A DNA stretch of 64,000 nucleotides from Polaromonas sp. (GCF_029945925.1 NZ_JAQSDN010000040.1:62001-126000), one strand, 5' to 3'. Shown: positions 1 to 9,617, counted from the stretch's first letter. Program-made: numbers and translations. The notes: a model not told the origin generated them from the sequence alone.

Positions 1-786
1 AACGCCTCCGCCACTCTGAAAAAGCCCCTGCTGGTCAAGGGCGAGCCCGGCACCGGCAAGACCATGCTGGCCGAGGAAGTGGCCGAAGCCTTGCAACTGC
101 CACTGTTGCAGTGGCACATCAAGTCCACCACCAAGGCCCAGCAGGGCCTGTATGAATATGACGCGGTGTCGCGCCTGCGCGACTCGCAGCTCGGTGACGA
201 AAAGGTCAAGGACATCCACAACTACATCATCAAGGGCGTGCTCTGGCAGGCCTTTACCGCCGACGAGCCGGTCGCGCTGCTGATCGACGAAATCGACAAG
301 GCCGACATCGAGTTCCCGAACGACCTGCTGCGCGAGATCGACCGCATGGAGTTCTACTGCTACGAGACCCGCGAGCTGATCAAGGCCAAACACCGGCCGC
401 TGGTCTTCATCACCTCGAACAACGAAAAAGAACTGCCCGACGCCTTTTTGCGCCGCTGCTTCTTCCATTACATCAAGTTCCCCGATGCCGACACGATGAA
501 ACTGATCGTCGATGTGCACTTCCCCGGCCTCAAGAAAGAACTGCTGGCCGCGGCCATGAAGACCTTCTACGACGTGCGCAACCTGCCCGGCCTGAAGAAA
601 AAGCCTTCCACCAGCGAACTGCTGGACTGGCTCAAGCTGCTGGTGGCCGAAGACATTCCGCTGGAGGCGCTGCAAAGCAGGGAAGACAAGGTGGCCGTGC
701 CGCCGCTGGTCGGCGCGCTGCTCAAGAACGAGCAGGACGTCACCTTGTTTGAAAAACTGGTGTTCATGCAACGCCACAACCGCTAG
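1..786 (+). CDS. MoxR-family AAA+ ATPase, 5' truncated by window edge
   Basis: The reading frame is open from base 1, so the start lies outside the window; 261 residues are visible. A Walker A motif GEPGTGKT is encoded at about 40-63, a Walker B segment LLIDEIDKAD at about 280-306, and a sensor-1/arginine-finger stretch ITSNNEKELPDAFLRRC at about 409-459. MoxR ATPases act as chaperones that insert cofactors or mature complexes, usually together with a von Willebrand A protein. The likely partner here is the VWA gene at 2231-3472, now separated by four small genes. The substrate complex is unknown. Confidence 0.9.
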   Translation, partial: NASATLKKPLLVKGEPGTGKTMLAEEVAEALQLPLLQWHIKSTTKAQQGLYEYDAVSRLRDSQLGDEKVKDIHNYIIKGVLWQAFTADEPVALLIDEIDKADIEFPNDLLREIDRMEFYCYETRELIKAKHRPLVFITSNNEKELPDAFLRRCFFHYIKFPDADTMKLIVDVHFPGLKKELLAAAMKTFYDVRNLPGLKKKPSTSELLDWLKLLVAEDIPLEALQSREDKVAVPPLVGALLKNEQDVTLFEKLVFMQRHNR

Positions 787-794
787 ACCCGGCC

Positions 795-1034
795 ATGGCA
801 AGCAACAACCGCAATCTCCTGGTCGAAGGCCTGTCCGACGCCGTCGGTTTTGTCGGCGGCGCGCTGCTCGGCTTCTGGCTGGGCCGGTTGTTCGGCCTCG
901 ACATATTTGCCGCCGGTTACGGCAACAGCGCCGTAGGCGGCATCGTGCTGGTGGGCCTGGGTGGTGGTCTGGGGCTGCAGATCGCGCGGCGCTGGCGCCG
1001 TGCGCAGGCCAAAAAACAGGGCAAAGATACATGA
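795..1034 (+). CDS. Small two-segment membrane protein, function unknown
   Basis: 79 residues. Two hydrophobic, glycine-rich stretches (about residues 15-35 and 42-62) are followed by a basic tail rich in Arg and Lys, so it is probably an inner-membrane hairpin with its C-terminus in the cytoplasm. It begins 8 bp after the MoxR stop, and its stop overlaps the next gene start as ATGA at 1031-1034, implying translational coupling with the acetyltransferase. I recognise no family. Confidence 0.6.
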   Translation: MASNNRNLLVEGLSDAVGFVGGALLGFWLGRLFGLDIFAAGYGNSAVGGIVLVGLGGGLGLQIARRWRRAQAKKQGKDT

Positions 1035-1627
1035 GTTTTGTGCAACCCGTCATTCTTTCGGGGCGCGGCGTCGAGTTGGTGCCGTTGGCACTCGACCACG
1101 AAGCCGGCCTGCGCGCCGCGGCCGCCGACGGTGAACTCTGGAAGCTGCGTGTCACCTCGGTCCCGGAGCCGGACCAGACGACAAGCTATATTGAAGACGC
1201 GCTCAAGGGCCGCGACGCCGGCCACCGCTTTGCCTTTGCCGTGCGCGATGCCGCCAGCGGCACCGTGCTGGGCAGCAGCAGTTACCACGACATACTGCCG
1301 GCCGTGAAACGCGTGGAGATTGGCTACACCTGGTACGCCGCGCGCAGCCAGCGCACACACGTCAACACCACCTGCAAGCTGCTGATGCTCACGCATGCGT
1401 TCGAAACGCTGGACTGCAACGTCGTCGGCTGGCGCACCGACAATTTCAACTTCGCCTCGCAGCGCGCCATCGAACGCCTGGGCGCCAAAAAAGACGGCGT
1501 GATCCGCGGCCACGCCCTGAGGCGCGACGGCACCATCCGCGACACGGTGATGTACAGCCTGCGCTCGGGGGAGTGGCCGGAGGTCAAAGCTCAGTTGCGG
1601 TACCTGCTCGACAAGCCGAGAACCTGA
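1031..1627 (+). CDS. GNAT-family N-acetyltransferase (RimJ/RimL-like)
   Basis: 198 residues from the ATG that overlaps the preceding stop (ATGA). The pattern is that of the RimJ/RimL-like GNAT group: an N-terminal V-E-L-V-P-L strand, a 'VLGSSSY' strand, the segment 'VEIGYTWY' and a C-terminal 'AIERLGAKKDGVIRGH' segment that lies near acetyl-CoA in this family. The acceptor is unknown; members acetylate protein N-termini, spermidine or small molecules. The much longer upstream-extended frame (from 749) overlaps the previous genes and was not used. Confidence 0.8.
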   Translation: MSFVQPVILSGRGVELVPLALDHEAGLRAAAADGELWKLRVTSVPEPDQTTSYIEDALKGRDAGHRFAFAVRDAASGTVLGSSSYHDILPAVKRVEIGYTWYAARSQRTHVNTTCKLLMLTHAFETLDCNVVGWRTDNFNFASQRAIERLGAKKDGVIRGHALRRDGTIRDTVMYSLRSGEWPEVKAQLRYLLDKPRT

Positions 1628-1722
1628 TACAGCGCCCCGCGAAGCGGAGAACCATCCGCCCCGCTTCGGATCGAATGGTTTCATAATCATGGAGCGTCAT
1701 TGAAAGTCCACAGGAGTTATCC

Positions 1723-1938
1723 ATGAACACCCTTTTGAAAGAAATTGAGGTCCTAGGTGTCCACGAAAAACTGCAACTCGTGGAAGACTTGTGGGACAGC
1801 ATTGATAAAGAACTCATGCCTCCCATGAGTGATGCCTTGAAGGCGGAACTGGACCGCCGCGCCGCGTGGGCAGATGCGCACCCTGGTTCGGGGACTTCGC
1901 TGCAAGACATTGCCTTGTCCCTGGGTGTCCGTTTGTGA
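1723..1938 (+). CDS. Type II antitoxin, addiction-module component (TIGR02574-like)
   Basis: 71 residues with the hallmark 'LSVxEKLxLVEDLWDSI'-like N-terminus (here HEKLQLVEDLWDSI) followed by 'LDRRAAWADAHP', which I know from TIGR02574 antitoxins. It should bind and neutralise the ParE-like toxin encoded immediately downstream, and the complex usually represses its own promoter. CAGGAG upstream (about 1711) is a good ribosome binding site. The stop overlaps the toxin start (GTGA, 1935-1938). Confidence 0.85.
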   Translation: MNTLLKEIEVLGVHEKLQLVEDLWDSIDKELMPPMSDALKAELDRRAAWADAHPGSGTSLQDIALSLGVRL

Positions 1939-2228
1939 AATTTGCCGTCGTATTTGAAGCCAGCGCCAGAGATGACTTGCTTGCGGCCTTCCATTGGTAC
2001 GAGGCCAGACAGTCGGGGCTGGGTGAAGAGTTTTTGCGCAGCGTTGCGGCGGTAGAAGAAGCCTTGGCTCGAAACCCCGAGCGCTACCCCTTGGCCAATG
2101 CACCTTATCGCAGTGCCAAACTCCGCAAATTTCCGTACGGCTTGCACTACCGAATTGTCGGGGAGAAAATTTCCATTCTTTCCTGTTTGCATTTTCGTCA
2201 GAGCCCTGAGCGCTGGCCAGGAAATTAG
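1935..2228 (+). CDS. ParE/RelE-superfamily toxin
   Basis: 97 residues from a GTG start overlapping the antitoxin stop by 4 bp; this start gives the standard toxin N-terminus (VVFEASARDDLLAAFHWYEA). The core 'GLGEEFLRSVAAVEEALARNPERYP' and C-terminal 'RKFPYGLHYRIVGEKISILSCLHFRQSPERW' match the ParE/RelE fold. ParE members poison DNA gyrase and RelE members cleave mRNA; the sequence alone does not decide which. The frame upstream of GTG is an artefact. The gene ends 2 bp before the VWA gene, so the pair sits inside what looks like one transcription unit. Confidence 0.85.
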   Translation: MKFAVVFEASARDDLLAAFHWYEARQSGLGEEFLRSVAAVEEALARNPERYPLANAPYRSAKLRKFPYGLHYRIVGEKISILSCLHFRQSPERWPGN

Positions 2229-2230
2229 CC

Positions 2231-3472
2231 ATGTTGATTGACTTCTTCTACACCCTGCGTTCGGCCAAATTGCCGGTCTCGGTCAAGGAATACCTGATGC
2301 TGCTCGAGGCGCTGCAGGCCGGCGTGGTCGGGCCCAACAGCGGCAAGGGGGAGGACGGCGAGACCGGCGAGGGCGAGGACGGCCGCACAGGCGAAGGCGC
2401 CTGGAAAATCGACGACTTCTACTACCTGAGCCGCACGGTGCTGGTGAAGGACGAAAAACACTACGACAAGTTCGATCGCGCCTTCGCGGCCTACTTCAAG
2501 GGTGTGGAGATGATTGCCGACTTCACCAAGGACATTCCGCTGGAGTGGCTGCGCAAGAACCTGGAGCTCGAGCTCAGCCCCGAAGAGAAAGCCAAGATCG
2601 AGAAGATGGGCTGGGACGAGCTCATGGAAACGCTGAAAAAGCGTTTCGAAGAGCAGAAAGAGCGCCATGAAGGCGGCAGCAAGTGGATAGGCACGGGCGG
2701 CACCTCGCCCTTCGGCGCCAACGGCTTCAACCCGCAGGGCATACGCATCGGCCAGGAGAAAAGCCGCAACAAAAGCGCGGTGAAAGTCTGGGACCAGCGC
2801 GCCTACAAGGACTACGACGACACCCAGGAGCTGGGCACGCGCAACATCAAGGTGGCGCTGCGCCGCCTGCGCAAGTTTGCGCGTGAAGGCCATGTCGAGG
2901 AACTGGACCTGGACGACACCATCCGCTCCACCGCGGCCAACGCCGGCTGGCTGGACATCAAGATGGTGCCGGAGCGCCACAACAACGTGAAGGTGCTGCT
3001 GTTGATGGACGTGGGCGGCACCATGGACGAACACATCAGCCGCGTCGAAGAGCTGTTCTCGGCCACCAAGACCGAGTTCAAGCACATCGAGTTTTACTAC
3101 TTCCACAACTGCGTCTATGACTTCATGTGGAAGAACAACCGGCGCCGCTTCAGCGAGAAGTTTGCGACCTGGGACATCATCCGCAAGTACAACAAGGACT
3201 ACAAGCTGATCTTTGTGGGCGACGCGACCATGAGCCCTTACGAAATATTACAACCGGGCGGCAGCGTCGAATACAACAACGAGGAAGCCGGCGCCGAGTG
3301 GATGCAGCGGCTGACCAACGCCTTCCCGAAATTCGTCTGGATCAACCCCGAGCCGCAAGGCGTCTGGCAGTACCGCCAGAGCATCAGCGTGATGCAGCAG
3401 CTGGTGAACCAGCGCATGTACCCCCTGACCATCAAGGGGCTTGAAGAAGCCATGCGGCTGCTCTCCAAGTAA
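2231..3472 (+). CDS. VWA-domain protein (CoxE-like MoxR partner)
   Basis: 413 residues. The N-terminal half (about 1-220) is charged and helical with an acidic Gly/Glu/Asp stretch near residues 38-57. The C-terminal half is a von Willebrand A domain with a MIDAS-like D260-V-G-G-T segment in place of canonical DxSxS, and a later 'IFVGDATMSPYEI' segment. Proteins of this CoxE-like type work with MoxR ATPases to remodel or metallate a client complex. The ATPase lies at the window start. TA and GNAT genes between the two partners look like later insertions. Confidence 0.8.
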   Translation: MLIDFFYTLRSAKLPVSVKEYLMLLEALQAGVVGPNSGKGEDGETGEGEDGRTGEGAWKIDDFYYLSRTVLVKDEKHYDKFDRAFAAYFKGVEMIADFTKDIPLEWLRKNLELELSPEEKAKIEKMGWDELMETLKKRFEEQKERHEGGSKWIGTGGTSPFGANGFNPQGIRIGQEKSRNKSAVKVWDQRAYKDYDDTQELGTRNIKVALRRLRKFAREGHVEELDLDDTIRSTAANAGWLDIKMVPERHNNVKVLLLMDVGGTMDEHISRVEELFSATKTEFKHIEFYYFHNCVYDFMWKNNRRRFSEKFATWDIIRKYNKDYKLIFVGDATMSPYEILQPGGSVEYNNEEAGAEWMQRLTNAFPKFVWINPEPQGVWQYRQSISVMQQLVNQRMYPLTIKGLEEAMRLLSK

Positions 3473-3481
3473 ACTGGAAAT

Positions 3482-5464
3482 GTGCCTCACTCCTGTCTCT
3501 GCCGCACGCATTGGGCGCCTGTCCGGTCCTTGATCGCCGCACCCTTCGCCTCCCTTTTCCTTGTCCTGGCCACGGCCGCCGCAGCGCAGCCGGCTGCGCC
3601 CGTGCCATCGGCACCACCGATGGAAGTCAACACCTCGCCCGCCTCGGGCGTGACGCAAACCGCACCCGCCCCCGCCGCCCCACCCGCCAGCGTGGCGCCG
3701 CCGCCCACGCCGGCAGGCTCGGTCGGGCCGACGCAGGCGCAGACCGAAGTCACCGCCTTCGACATCGAGGTGCGCGCGCCCGACGGCGTGCGCGAGTTAC
3801 TGGAGCGCCACCTGGAACTGCAGCGCTACCGCGCGGTGACCGACCTCGACGATGCCGAGCTGGCCCGCCTGATCGTGCTGGCCGAACGCAATGTGCGCAA
3901 CCTGGTGGGCACGCTGGGTTACTTCAGCCCCGTGGTCCGCATCACCCAGGAAGGGGCGGCCGCGCAGCACCCCCGCATCGTGATTGCCGTCACACCCGGC
4001 GAACTGACCCGCATCCAGGACGTGGCCATAGCTTTCGCGGGTGACATCGCCGCGTCGCCCGATGCCGACGCAGTGGCGCAGCGCGAAGAAATCCGCAGCG
4101 ACTGGCGCCTGCCCGTCGGCCAGCGCTTCACCCAGGACAACTGGGACAGCGCCAAAACCCAGGCCTTGCGCGGCCTGGTGGCCAGGCGTTACCCGGCCGG
4201 CCGGCTGGCCGACAGCCTGGCCGACATCGACCCCGCCACCCAAAGCGCAAACCTGTCGCTGAGGCTTGATTCCGGACCGCTGTACCGGCTGGGGCCCATG
4301 CAGGTCAGCGGCATCCAGCGCTACGACCCGCTGCTGGTGCCGCGGCTGGCACGCCTGCCGCCCGGCTCGGTGTATGACCAGAACCGGCTGGTCGAAGCTC
4401 AGCAGCGCCTGGCCGCCAGCGGTTATTTCGACTCGGCCGCCATTTTTGTGGACCCCGACAGCGACCCGGCGGCCGCGCCCGTGCAGGTGCAGGTGCGCGA
4501 GGCATTGCTGCAAAAGGTCGTGCTGGGCGTGGGCATCACCACCGACAGCGGGCCGCGCGCGTCGGTGGAACACACGCACCACCGCGTGCCGGGCATCGGC
4601 TGGCGTGCGGTCACCAAGCTGCAGCTGGAGCGCAAGTCACCGTTTGCGCAGACCGAATGGACCGCCATACCCGATGACGGTGGCTGGCGCTGGGGCGCGC
4701 TCGGCCGGGTCGAACGCCTGGACGATGACGAGCTGGTCACCCGCGCGCAACGCCTGCGTTTCGGCCGCTCGCAGGCCGGCGACCGCATAGACCGCAACAT
4801 CTACCTGCAGTACGACCGCGCGAACGTGCAGACCAGGCGAGCGGCCGCCCTGACCGCCAGCGACGTCGGCGACGGCTCGGCCCTGAGCGCCAACTACGTC
4901 TGGACCGGCCGTTATTTCGACAGCCTGCCGTTTCCCAGCAAGGGTTACGGCCTGGGTTTTGAACTCGGTGGCGGCGTCACGCTGGGCAATGAACGCAAGC
5001 CTTTCCTGCGCACCACCGGGCGCTGGCTGGGCGTGAAATCGCTGACGAATGGCCGGCTCGCCCTGCGTGCCGAAGCCGGCGCCGTGGTGGCCGCCGACTC
5101 GGCGCGCATCCCCGCCACACAACTGTTTCGCACCGGCGGCGACAACACTGTGCGTGGTTATGGCTACCGCGACATCGGCGTCGAGCGCGCCAGCGGCGTG
5201 ACCGGACCGGGCCGCTACCTGGCGGTCGGCAGCGTGGAATGGCAACGGCCGATACGGCGCAACGGCCTGCCCACCGAATGGGAACACACCTTGTTTGTCG
5301 ACGCCGGCTCAGTGGCCGAACGGCCCAAGGACCTTCATGCCAAGGTCGGTGTCGGCACGGGCGTGCGCTGGCGCAGCCCGATCGGGCCGCTGCAGATTGA
5401 CCTGGCCTATGGCCTGGCACCCAAAAAACTGCGGCTGCACATGAGTGTGGGTTTTGTTTTCTGA
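3482..5464 (+). CDS. tamA: Translocation and assembly module outer-membrane protein TamA (Omp85 family)
   Basis: 660 residues from a GTG start 9 bp after the VWA stop. A hydrophobic export signal (LIAAPFASLFLVLATAAAA) is followed by a Pro/Ala-rich linker, POTRA-like repeats (about residues 90-350) and a C-terminal Omp85 beta-barrel. The barrel shows the 'LFRTGGDNTVRGYGYRDIG' lid-lock type motif and a terminal aromatic-ending strand (MSVGFVF). With TamB it forms the outer-membrane/periplasm complex that helps autotransporter assembly and lipid transport. The stop overlaps the tamB start as TGATG at 5462-5466. Confidence 0.9.
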   Translation: MPHSCLCRTHWAPVRSLIAAPFASLFLVLATAAAAQPAAPVPSAPPMEVNTSPASGVTQTAPAPAAPPASVAPPPTPAGSVGPTQAQTEVTAFDIEVRAPDGVRELLERHLELQRYRAVTDLDDAELARLIVLAERNVRNLVGTLGYFSPVVRITQEGAAAQHPRIVIAVTPGELTRIQDVAIAFAGDIAASPDADAVAQREEIRSDWRLPVGQRFTQDNWDSAKTQALRGLVARRYPAGRLADSLADIDPATQSANLSLRLDSGPLYRLGPMQVSGIQRYDPLLVPRLARLPPGSVYDQNRLVEAQQRLAASGYFDSAAIFVDPDSDPAAAPVQVQVREALLQKVVLGVGITTDSGPRASVEHTHHRVPGIGWRAVTKLQLERKSPFAQTEWTAIPDDGGWRWGALGRVERLDDDELVTRAQRLRFGRSQAGDRIDRNIYLQYDRANVQTRRAAALTASDVGDGSALSANYVWTGRYFDSLPFPSKGYGLGFELGGGVTLGNERKPFLRTTGRWLGVKSLTNGRLALRAEAGAVVAADSARIPATQLFRTGGDNTVRGYGYRDIGVERASGVTGPGRYLAVGSVEWQRPIRRNGLPTEWEHTLFVDAGSVAERPKDLHAKVGVGTGVRWRSPIGPLQIDLAYGLAPKKLRLHMSVGFVF

Positions 5465-8400
5465 TGGCCATGGCCGACACCGCCCCCACTACCGCCTCCG
5501 CACCCACGGCTTCCAGCCGCAAGCCGCCACGCCGCTGGCGCACCGCGCTGGCCGCCACCGGTGCTGCCTTGCTGGCGGTGCTGCTGTCCGCCCTGGCCTG
5601 GCTCTGGTGGTGGTCGGGCACCGAAGGCTCTCTGGCCTACGCATTGCGCTGGGCCGCCGTCTCGCAGCCGCTCAGCGCCGAAGGCGTGAGCGGCTCGCTG
5701 CGCGCCGGCGGCCAGGTGCAGACACTGCGCTGGCAGCAGGAGCGCCTGCAACTCGTCGCCAGCGATGTCCAGTTGCGCTGGCAACCGCTGTCACTGCTCT
5801 CGGGAACGCTCCGGCTCGAGCGCCTGGCCGCAGCCAGCCTGACGGTGGATGACCAGCGCCCGCCGGCGGAAGCCGCCGCCGGTCCGCCGGCATCGGTGGC
5901 GCTGCCCTTTCGCATCACCCTGGAGGAACTGGCGATAGACCGGCTGCTGTGGCTGGGCCCGCCCGCGCTGGAGGCCAAAGCCATCCGCGCGCGTTATGCC
6001 TTTGACGGCGTGCACCACCAGGTCGAACTGGCGAATGCAGACTTCGCCGACGGGCGTTACACCGGCCGCGCCACCCTGCTCGCCACCGGCGCGCTGACGC
6101 TGGACGCCGCGATGTCGGGCGTGCTCGAAGCCGCCGTGCCGGGCAGCGCGGCCCGCCTGCCCCTGGCGTTTCAGGCCACGGCCAAAGGCCCCCTGGCCGA
6201 ACTGCAGGCCAGCGGCGAACTCAAGCAACTCAGCGCACCGGCCCGCCCCGGCGACACGCCGCAAGCCAGCGCCACAGCGCGCATCACGCCCTGGGCCGCG
6301 CAGCCCCTGCCGCAGGCCGATGCCACCTTTGTCGCGCTGGACCTGGCCAGCCTCTGGCCGGGCGCACCGCAGACCGGGCTCAGCGGCAGCCTCAGCGTGC
6401 GGCCCGACAGCCGCCGCAGCGACGCCTGGCAGCTGCAGACCGACGTCAAGAACAGCCTGCCCGGCCCCTGGGACCAGCAGCGCCTGCCGCTGGACAAGCT
6501 GCAGGCCGAAGGCGAGTGGCGCGGCGGCGTGGCCATGGTGCGCAGCCTGCAGGCCCGGCTCGGCGGCGGCGAGATCACGGCCAGCGGCCAGTGGTCGGAG
6601 GCGACCCCGGCCACCGTCCCGTCCACAACGCCCACGACGCCCGCGGCGGCTGGCGCGCAGGACTGGCAGGTGCAGGCCACGCTAAAAAACATCAACCCCG
6701 CCGCGCTGCACACCCAGCTGGCGGCGCTGCCGGTGGACGGGCGCGCCGACGTCAAGGGGCAAGCAGGCGCCATCGTTTTTGATGCCGGCCTGGCCGCCAG
6801 CGGAAAAACCGCCGCCCCTCCCGCCCGTTCCACCCGTACCACCAACGGCGCGCTGGCCGCCTTGCGCCTGCGCGACGCGAGCGCCACCGGCCGCTGGGCG
6901 GGTGACACACTGACGCTGTCGACACTGCAGCTGCGCACCGACGACGCCGAACTGGCCGGCACGCTGGAAGTGCAACCCGCCGCCCGCAGCGGCAAGGGCC
7001 GGCTGGACCTGACCGCGCCCGGCCTGGCCGCCCAGGTACAGGGTGAACTGCAGGCCACACGCGGCGCCGGCAAGCTCAGCCTGCGCGGCCGCGATGCGGC
7101 CCAGGCCCTGCGCTGGCTGCAGCGCCTGCCCGGCGCGCCGGTCGCCTTGCAACAGGCGTCAGCCAGCGGCAGCGCCGAACTCCAGCTCAGCTGGCAAGGC
7201 GGCTGGCGCGACCCGGCGCTGCAGGCCAGCCTGAGCCTGCCCGCGCTGGACTGGCGCAACAGCGCCGCCCCTGCCAACATATCCGCCAACAAAACCACCA
7301 CGCCCGCAAGCCCCGCGGCCCCTGCCGGTGTGCTGCAGTTCCGCGCGATCCAGGCCACGCTGTCCGGCCGCCTGAGCCAGGCCGAGCTCAAGCTCCAGGG
7401 CCGGCTGGAACAACAGCAGCGCCGCTACGCCCTGCAACTGGCCGCCAGCGGTGGCCGCAGCGACCCCGCCCCGGCCAGCCTCGCCGCGTGGACCACGGCG
7501 CCGTGGCAGGCCCTGGTGCAGCAACTGCAGGTGTCGGTCGAAGACCCGGCCCTGGGCGCCGGTGCCTGGCGCCTGGCCACGCAGAAAGCGGTGCCGCTGA
7601 AGTGGACGCCAACATTGGCCGGCGGCGCGCTGGAAGCCGGCGCCGGCCAGGCCCTGCTGACCGCACCCGCACGCGCGGCTGCGGCCGGCCCCGCTTCACA
7701 AGCCACACTGGCCTGGCAGCCTGTGCGCTGGCGCGCCGGCGAGTTGCTGACCGCCGGCACCCTCACCGGCCTGCCGCTGGCCTGGCTGGAGCTTGTCGCC
7801 GGCCCGCAGCTGGCGGGCGCGGGCCTGGCCGGTGACCTGGTGTTTGACGGCCAGTGGGACGCCGCACTGGGCAACACCCTGCGCCTGCAGGCCAGCCTGA
7901 CCCGCAGCCGCGGTGACCTCACGGTGCAGGCCGAAACTGCGCAAGGCAGCGCCACACGGGTCGCCGCTGGTGTGAAGGAAGCGCGCCTGACACTCGACAG
8001 CCAGGGCGACGCGCTGACCCTGGGCCTGCGCTGGGACAGCGAGCGCGCCGGCAGCGCCGACGGCCAGCTCACCACGCGGCTGGCTAGAAGCAGCACAGGC
8101 TGGGCCTGGCCGGCAGACGCACCCCTGAACGGCCGCCTGCGCGCGCAGCTGCCGCGCATCGGTGTGTGGTCGGTGCTGGCGCCGCCCGGCTGGCGGCTGC
8201 GCGGCTCGCTGGCGGCGAATGTCGCCCTCAGCGGCAACCGCGCCGCGCCGCAACTGGCCGGCACGCTGCAGGCCGACGATCTGGCGCTGCGCTCGGTGGT
8301 GGACGGCATCGAGTTCGGCAAGGGCACGCTGCGCGCCACCCTGGACGGCACCCGCATGCGTATCAGCGAGTTCACCCTGCAAGGCGCCGGCGGCCAAGGC

Positions 8401-9453
8401 ACGGGCGGGCTGCTGCGCGCGCAGGGCGAAGCCGGCTGGATCAATGGCAAGCCCGAGGTGCGGCTGGACGCCAAGCTGGAACGCCTGCGCGCCAGCCTGC
8501 GCACCGACAGAGAGCTCACCGTGTCGGGCGACATCCAGGCCAGCCTGGTCGGCCGGGCCGCGTCGCTCACCGGCCGGCTGCTGATCGATCAGGCGCGCAT
8601 CCTGCTGCCCGACGAAAGCACGCCGCAGCTCGGCGACGACGTGGTGGTGCGCAGCAGCAGCGGCGCGGCCGCCGGCAAAAAAGCGCCGGCCGAGGCCCAT
8701 GCGCCGGCAGCCGCACCCGCCGGCCAGGACGGCCGCAGCCTGAACCTGGCGGTGCAGATCGACCTGGGCCAGGACTTCCGCATCCGCGGCAAGGGACTGG
8801 ACACCCGCGTGCAAGGCACGCTCGCGCTCAGCGGTGAATCCCTGGGCAGCGCGCGCCTGAACGGCACGGTGCGCACCGTGGGCGGGCAATACCGCGCCTA
8901 CGGCCAGCGCCTGGATGTCGAACAGGGACAACTGCGTTTTACCGGCGCCATCGACAACCCGACGCTGGACATCCTGGCGATACGCCCCAACCTCACGCAG
9001 CGCGTGGGTGTGCAGATCACCGGCACCGCCCTGCTGCCGCGCGTGCGCCTGTACGCGCAGCCCGAGCTGTCCGATGCCGAGAAACTGTCCTGGCTGGTGG
9101 TGGGCCGCGCCTCGGCCAGCGGCGGCGCCGAAGCCGCGCTGCTGCAGCAGGCGGCGATTGCGCTGCTGGGCAGCAAGGCCGGCGGCATGTCCGGCGGACT
9201 GGCCGCTTCGCTGGGGCTGGACGAGCTGTCTTTCCGCGGCGCATCAAGCAACGCCGACGGCAGCGCCGCGCAAGGCGCTGTCACCCTGGGCAAACGCTTT
9301 TCGCGCAACTTCTATGCGGCCTACGAACGCAGCCTGTCAGGCGCACTCGGCACGCTGTACCTGTTTTACGATTTGTCGCAGCGCTTCACGCTACGGGCCG
9401 AAGCCGGCCAGCAAAGCGCGGTGGACCTGATCTACACCGTGCCCTTCGATTAG
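5464..9453 (+). CDS. tamB: Translocation and assembly module inner-membrane protein TamB (AsmA-like, DUF490)
   Basis: 1329 residues. One N-terminal membrane anchor (about residues 22-48, TALAATGAALLAVLLSALAWLW) is followed by a very long low-complexity, Ala/Gly/Leu-rich beta-rich periplasmic region. The conserved DUF490 C-terminus runs from about residue 1000, ending GTLYLFYDLSQRFTLRAEAG...VPFD. TamB spans the periplasm as a groove and partners TamA, with which it overlaps by 1 bp. The last 222 coding bases are duplicated at 22619-22840, so the 3' end of this copy may have been supplied by an incoming element. Confidence 0.92.
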   Translation: MAMADTAPTTASAPTASSRKPPRRWRTALAATGAALLAVLLSALAWLWWWSGTEGSLAYALRWAAVSQPLSAEGVSGSLRAGGQVQTLRWQQERLQLVASDVQLRWQPLSLLSGTLRLERLAAASLTVDDQRPPAEAAAGPPASVALPFRITLEELAIDRLLWLGPPALEAKAIRARYAFDGVHHQVELANADFADGRYTGRATLLATGALTLDAAMSGVLEAAVPGSAARLPLAFQATAKGPLAELQASGELKQLSAPARPGDTPQASATARITPWAAQPLPQADATFVALDLASLWPGAPQTGLSGSLSVRPDSRRSDAWQLQTDVKNSLPGPWDQQRLPLDKLQAEGEWRGGVAMVRSLQARLGGGEITASGQWSEATPATVPSTTPTTPAAAGAQDWQVQATLKNINPAALHTQLAALPVDGRADVKGQAGAIVFDAGLAASGKTAAPPARSTRTTNGALAALRLRDASATGRWAGDTLTLSTLQLRTDDAELAGTLEVQPAARSGKGRLDLTAPGLAAQVQGELQATRGAGKLSLRGRDAAQALRWLQRLPGAPVALQQASASGSAELQLSWQGGWRDPALQASLSLPALDWRNSAAPANISANKTTTPASPAAPAGVLQFRAIQATLSGRLSQAELKLQGRLEQQQRRYALQLAASGGRSDPAPASLAAWTTAPWQALVQQLQVSVEDPALGAGAWRLATQKAVPLKWTPTLAGGALEAGAGQALLTAPARAAAAGPASQATLAWQPVRWRAGELLTAGTLTGLPLAWLELVAGPQLAGAGLAGDLVFDGQWDAALGNTLRLQASLTRSRGDLTVQAETAQGSATRVAAGVKEARLTLDSQGDALTLGLRWDSERAGSADGQLTTRLARSSTGWAWPADAPLNGRLRAQLPRIGVWSVLAPPGWRLRGSLAANVALSGNRAAPQLAGTLQADDLALRSVVDGIEFGKGTLRATLDGTRMRISEFTLQGAGGQGTGGLLRAQGEAGWINGKPEVRLDAKLERLRASLRTDRELTVSGDIQASLVGRAASLTGRLLIDQARILLPDESTPQLGDDVVVRSSSGAAAGKKAPAEAHAPAAAPAGQDGRSLNLAVQIDLGQDFRIRGKGLDTRVQGTLALSGESLGSARLNGTVRTVGGQYRAYGQRLDVEQGQLRFTGAIDNPTLDILAIRPNLTQRVGVQITGTALLPRVRLYAQPELSDAEKLSWLVVGRASASGGAEAALLQQAAIALLGSKAGGMSGGLAASLGLDELSFRGASSNADGSAAQGAVTLGKRFSRNFYAAYERSLSGALGTLYLFYDLSQRFTLRAEAGQQSAVDLIYTVPFD

Positions 9454-9457
9454 GGCA
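9232..9457 (+). repeat. Left 226-bp direct repeat (tamB 3' end) bounding the catabolic island
   Basis: Runs from TTCCGCGGCGCATCAAGC through the tamB stop to TAGGGCA and matches 22619-22844 over 226 bp with 7 mismatches (about 97% identity). One mismatch changes an amino acid (Ala to Thr) and the others are silent. The sequence departs from its partner immediately outside both ends. Everything between the two copies is unlike the tam genes, which marks the pair as the borders of an inserted segment. Confidence 0.88.
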
Positions 9458-9572
9458 AGCACCTGCCAGCTATTGATAGATCAAGGTTTCAAGATATTGG
9501 ACAAATTAGGCAAATTTACACCTCTGTTTCAGCAATATCAAAAGAAGCAGACAGATGACGTTCCACCGGCTC

Positions 9573-9617
9573 GAGGGTGTCCAGAATTTTGTGTGAACGG
9601 AGCGAGCGTTAATTTTT
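9573..9617. mobile_element. Possible IS256-like terminal remnant
   Basis: The stretch starting GAGGGTGTCCAGAATTTTG and continuing TGTGAACGGAGCGAGCG resembles the terminal inverted repeats I associate with IS256-family elements. No transposase or second end is present. It abuts the point where the truncated EthD gene (9616-9786) loses family resemblance, so an insertion followed by deletion could have broken that gene. The identification is from memory only. Confidence 0.3.
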
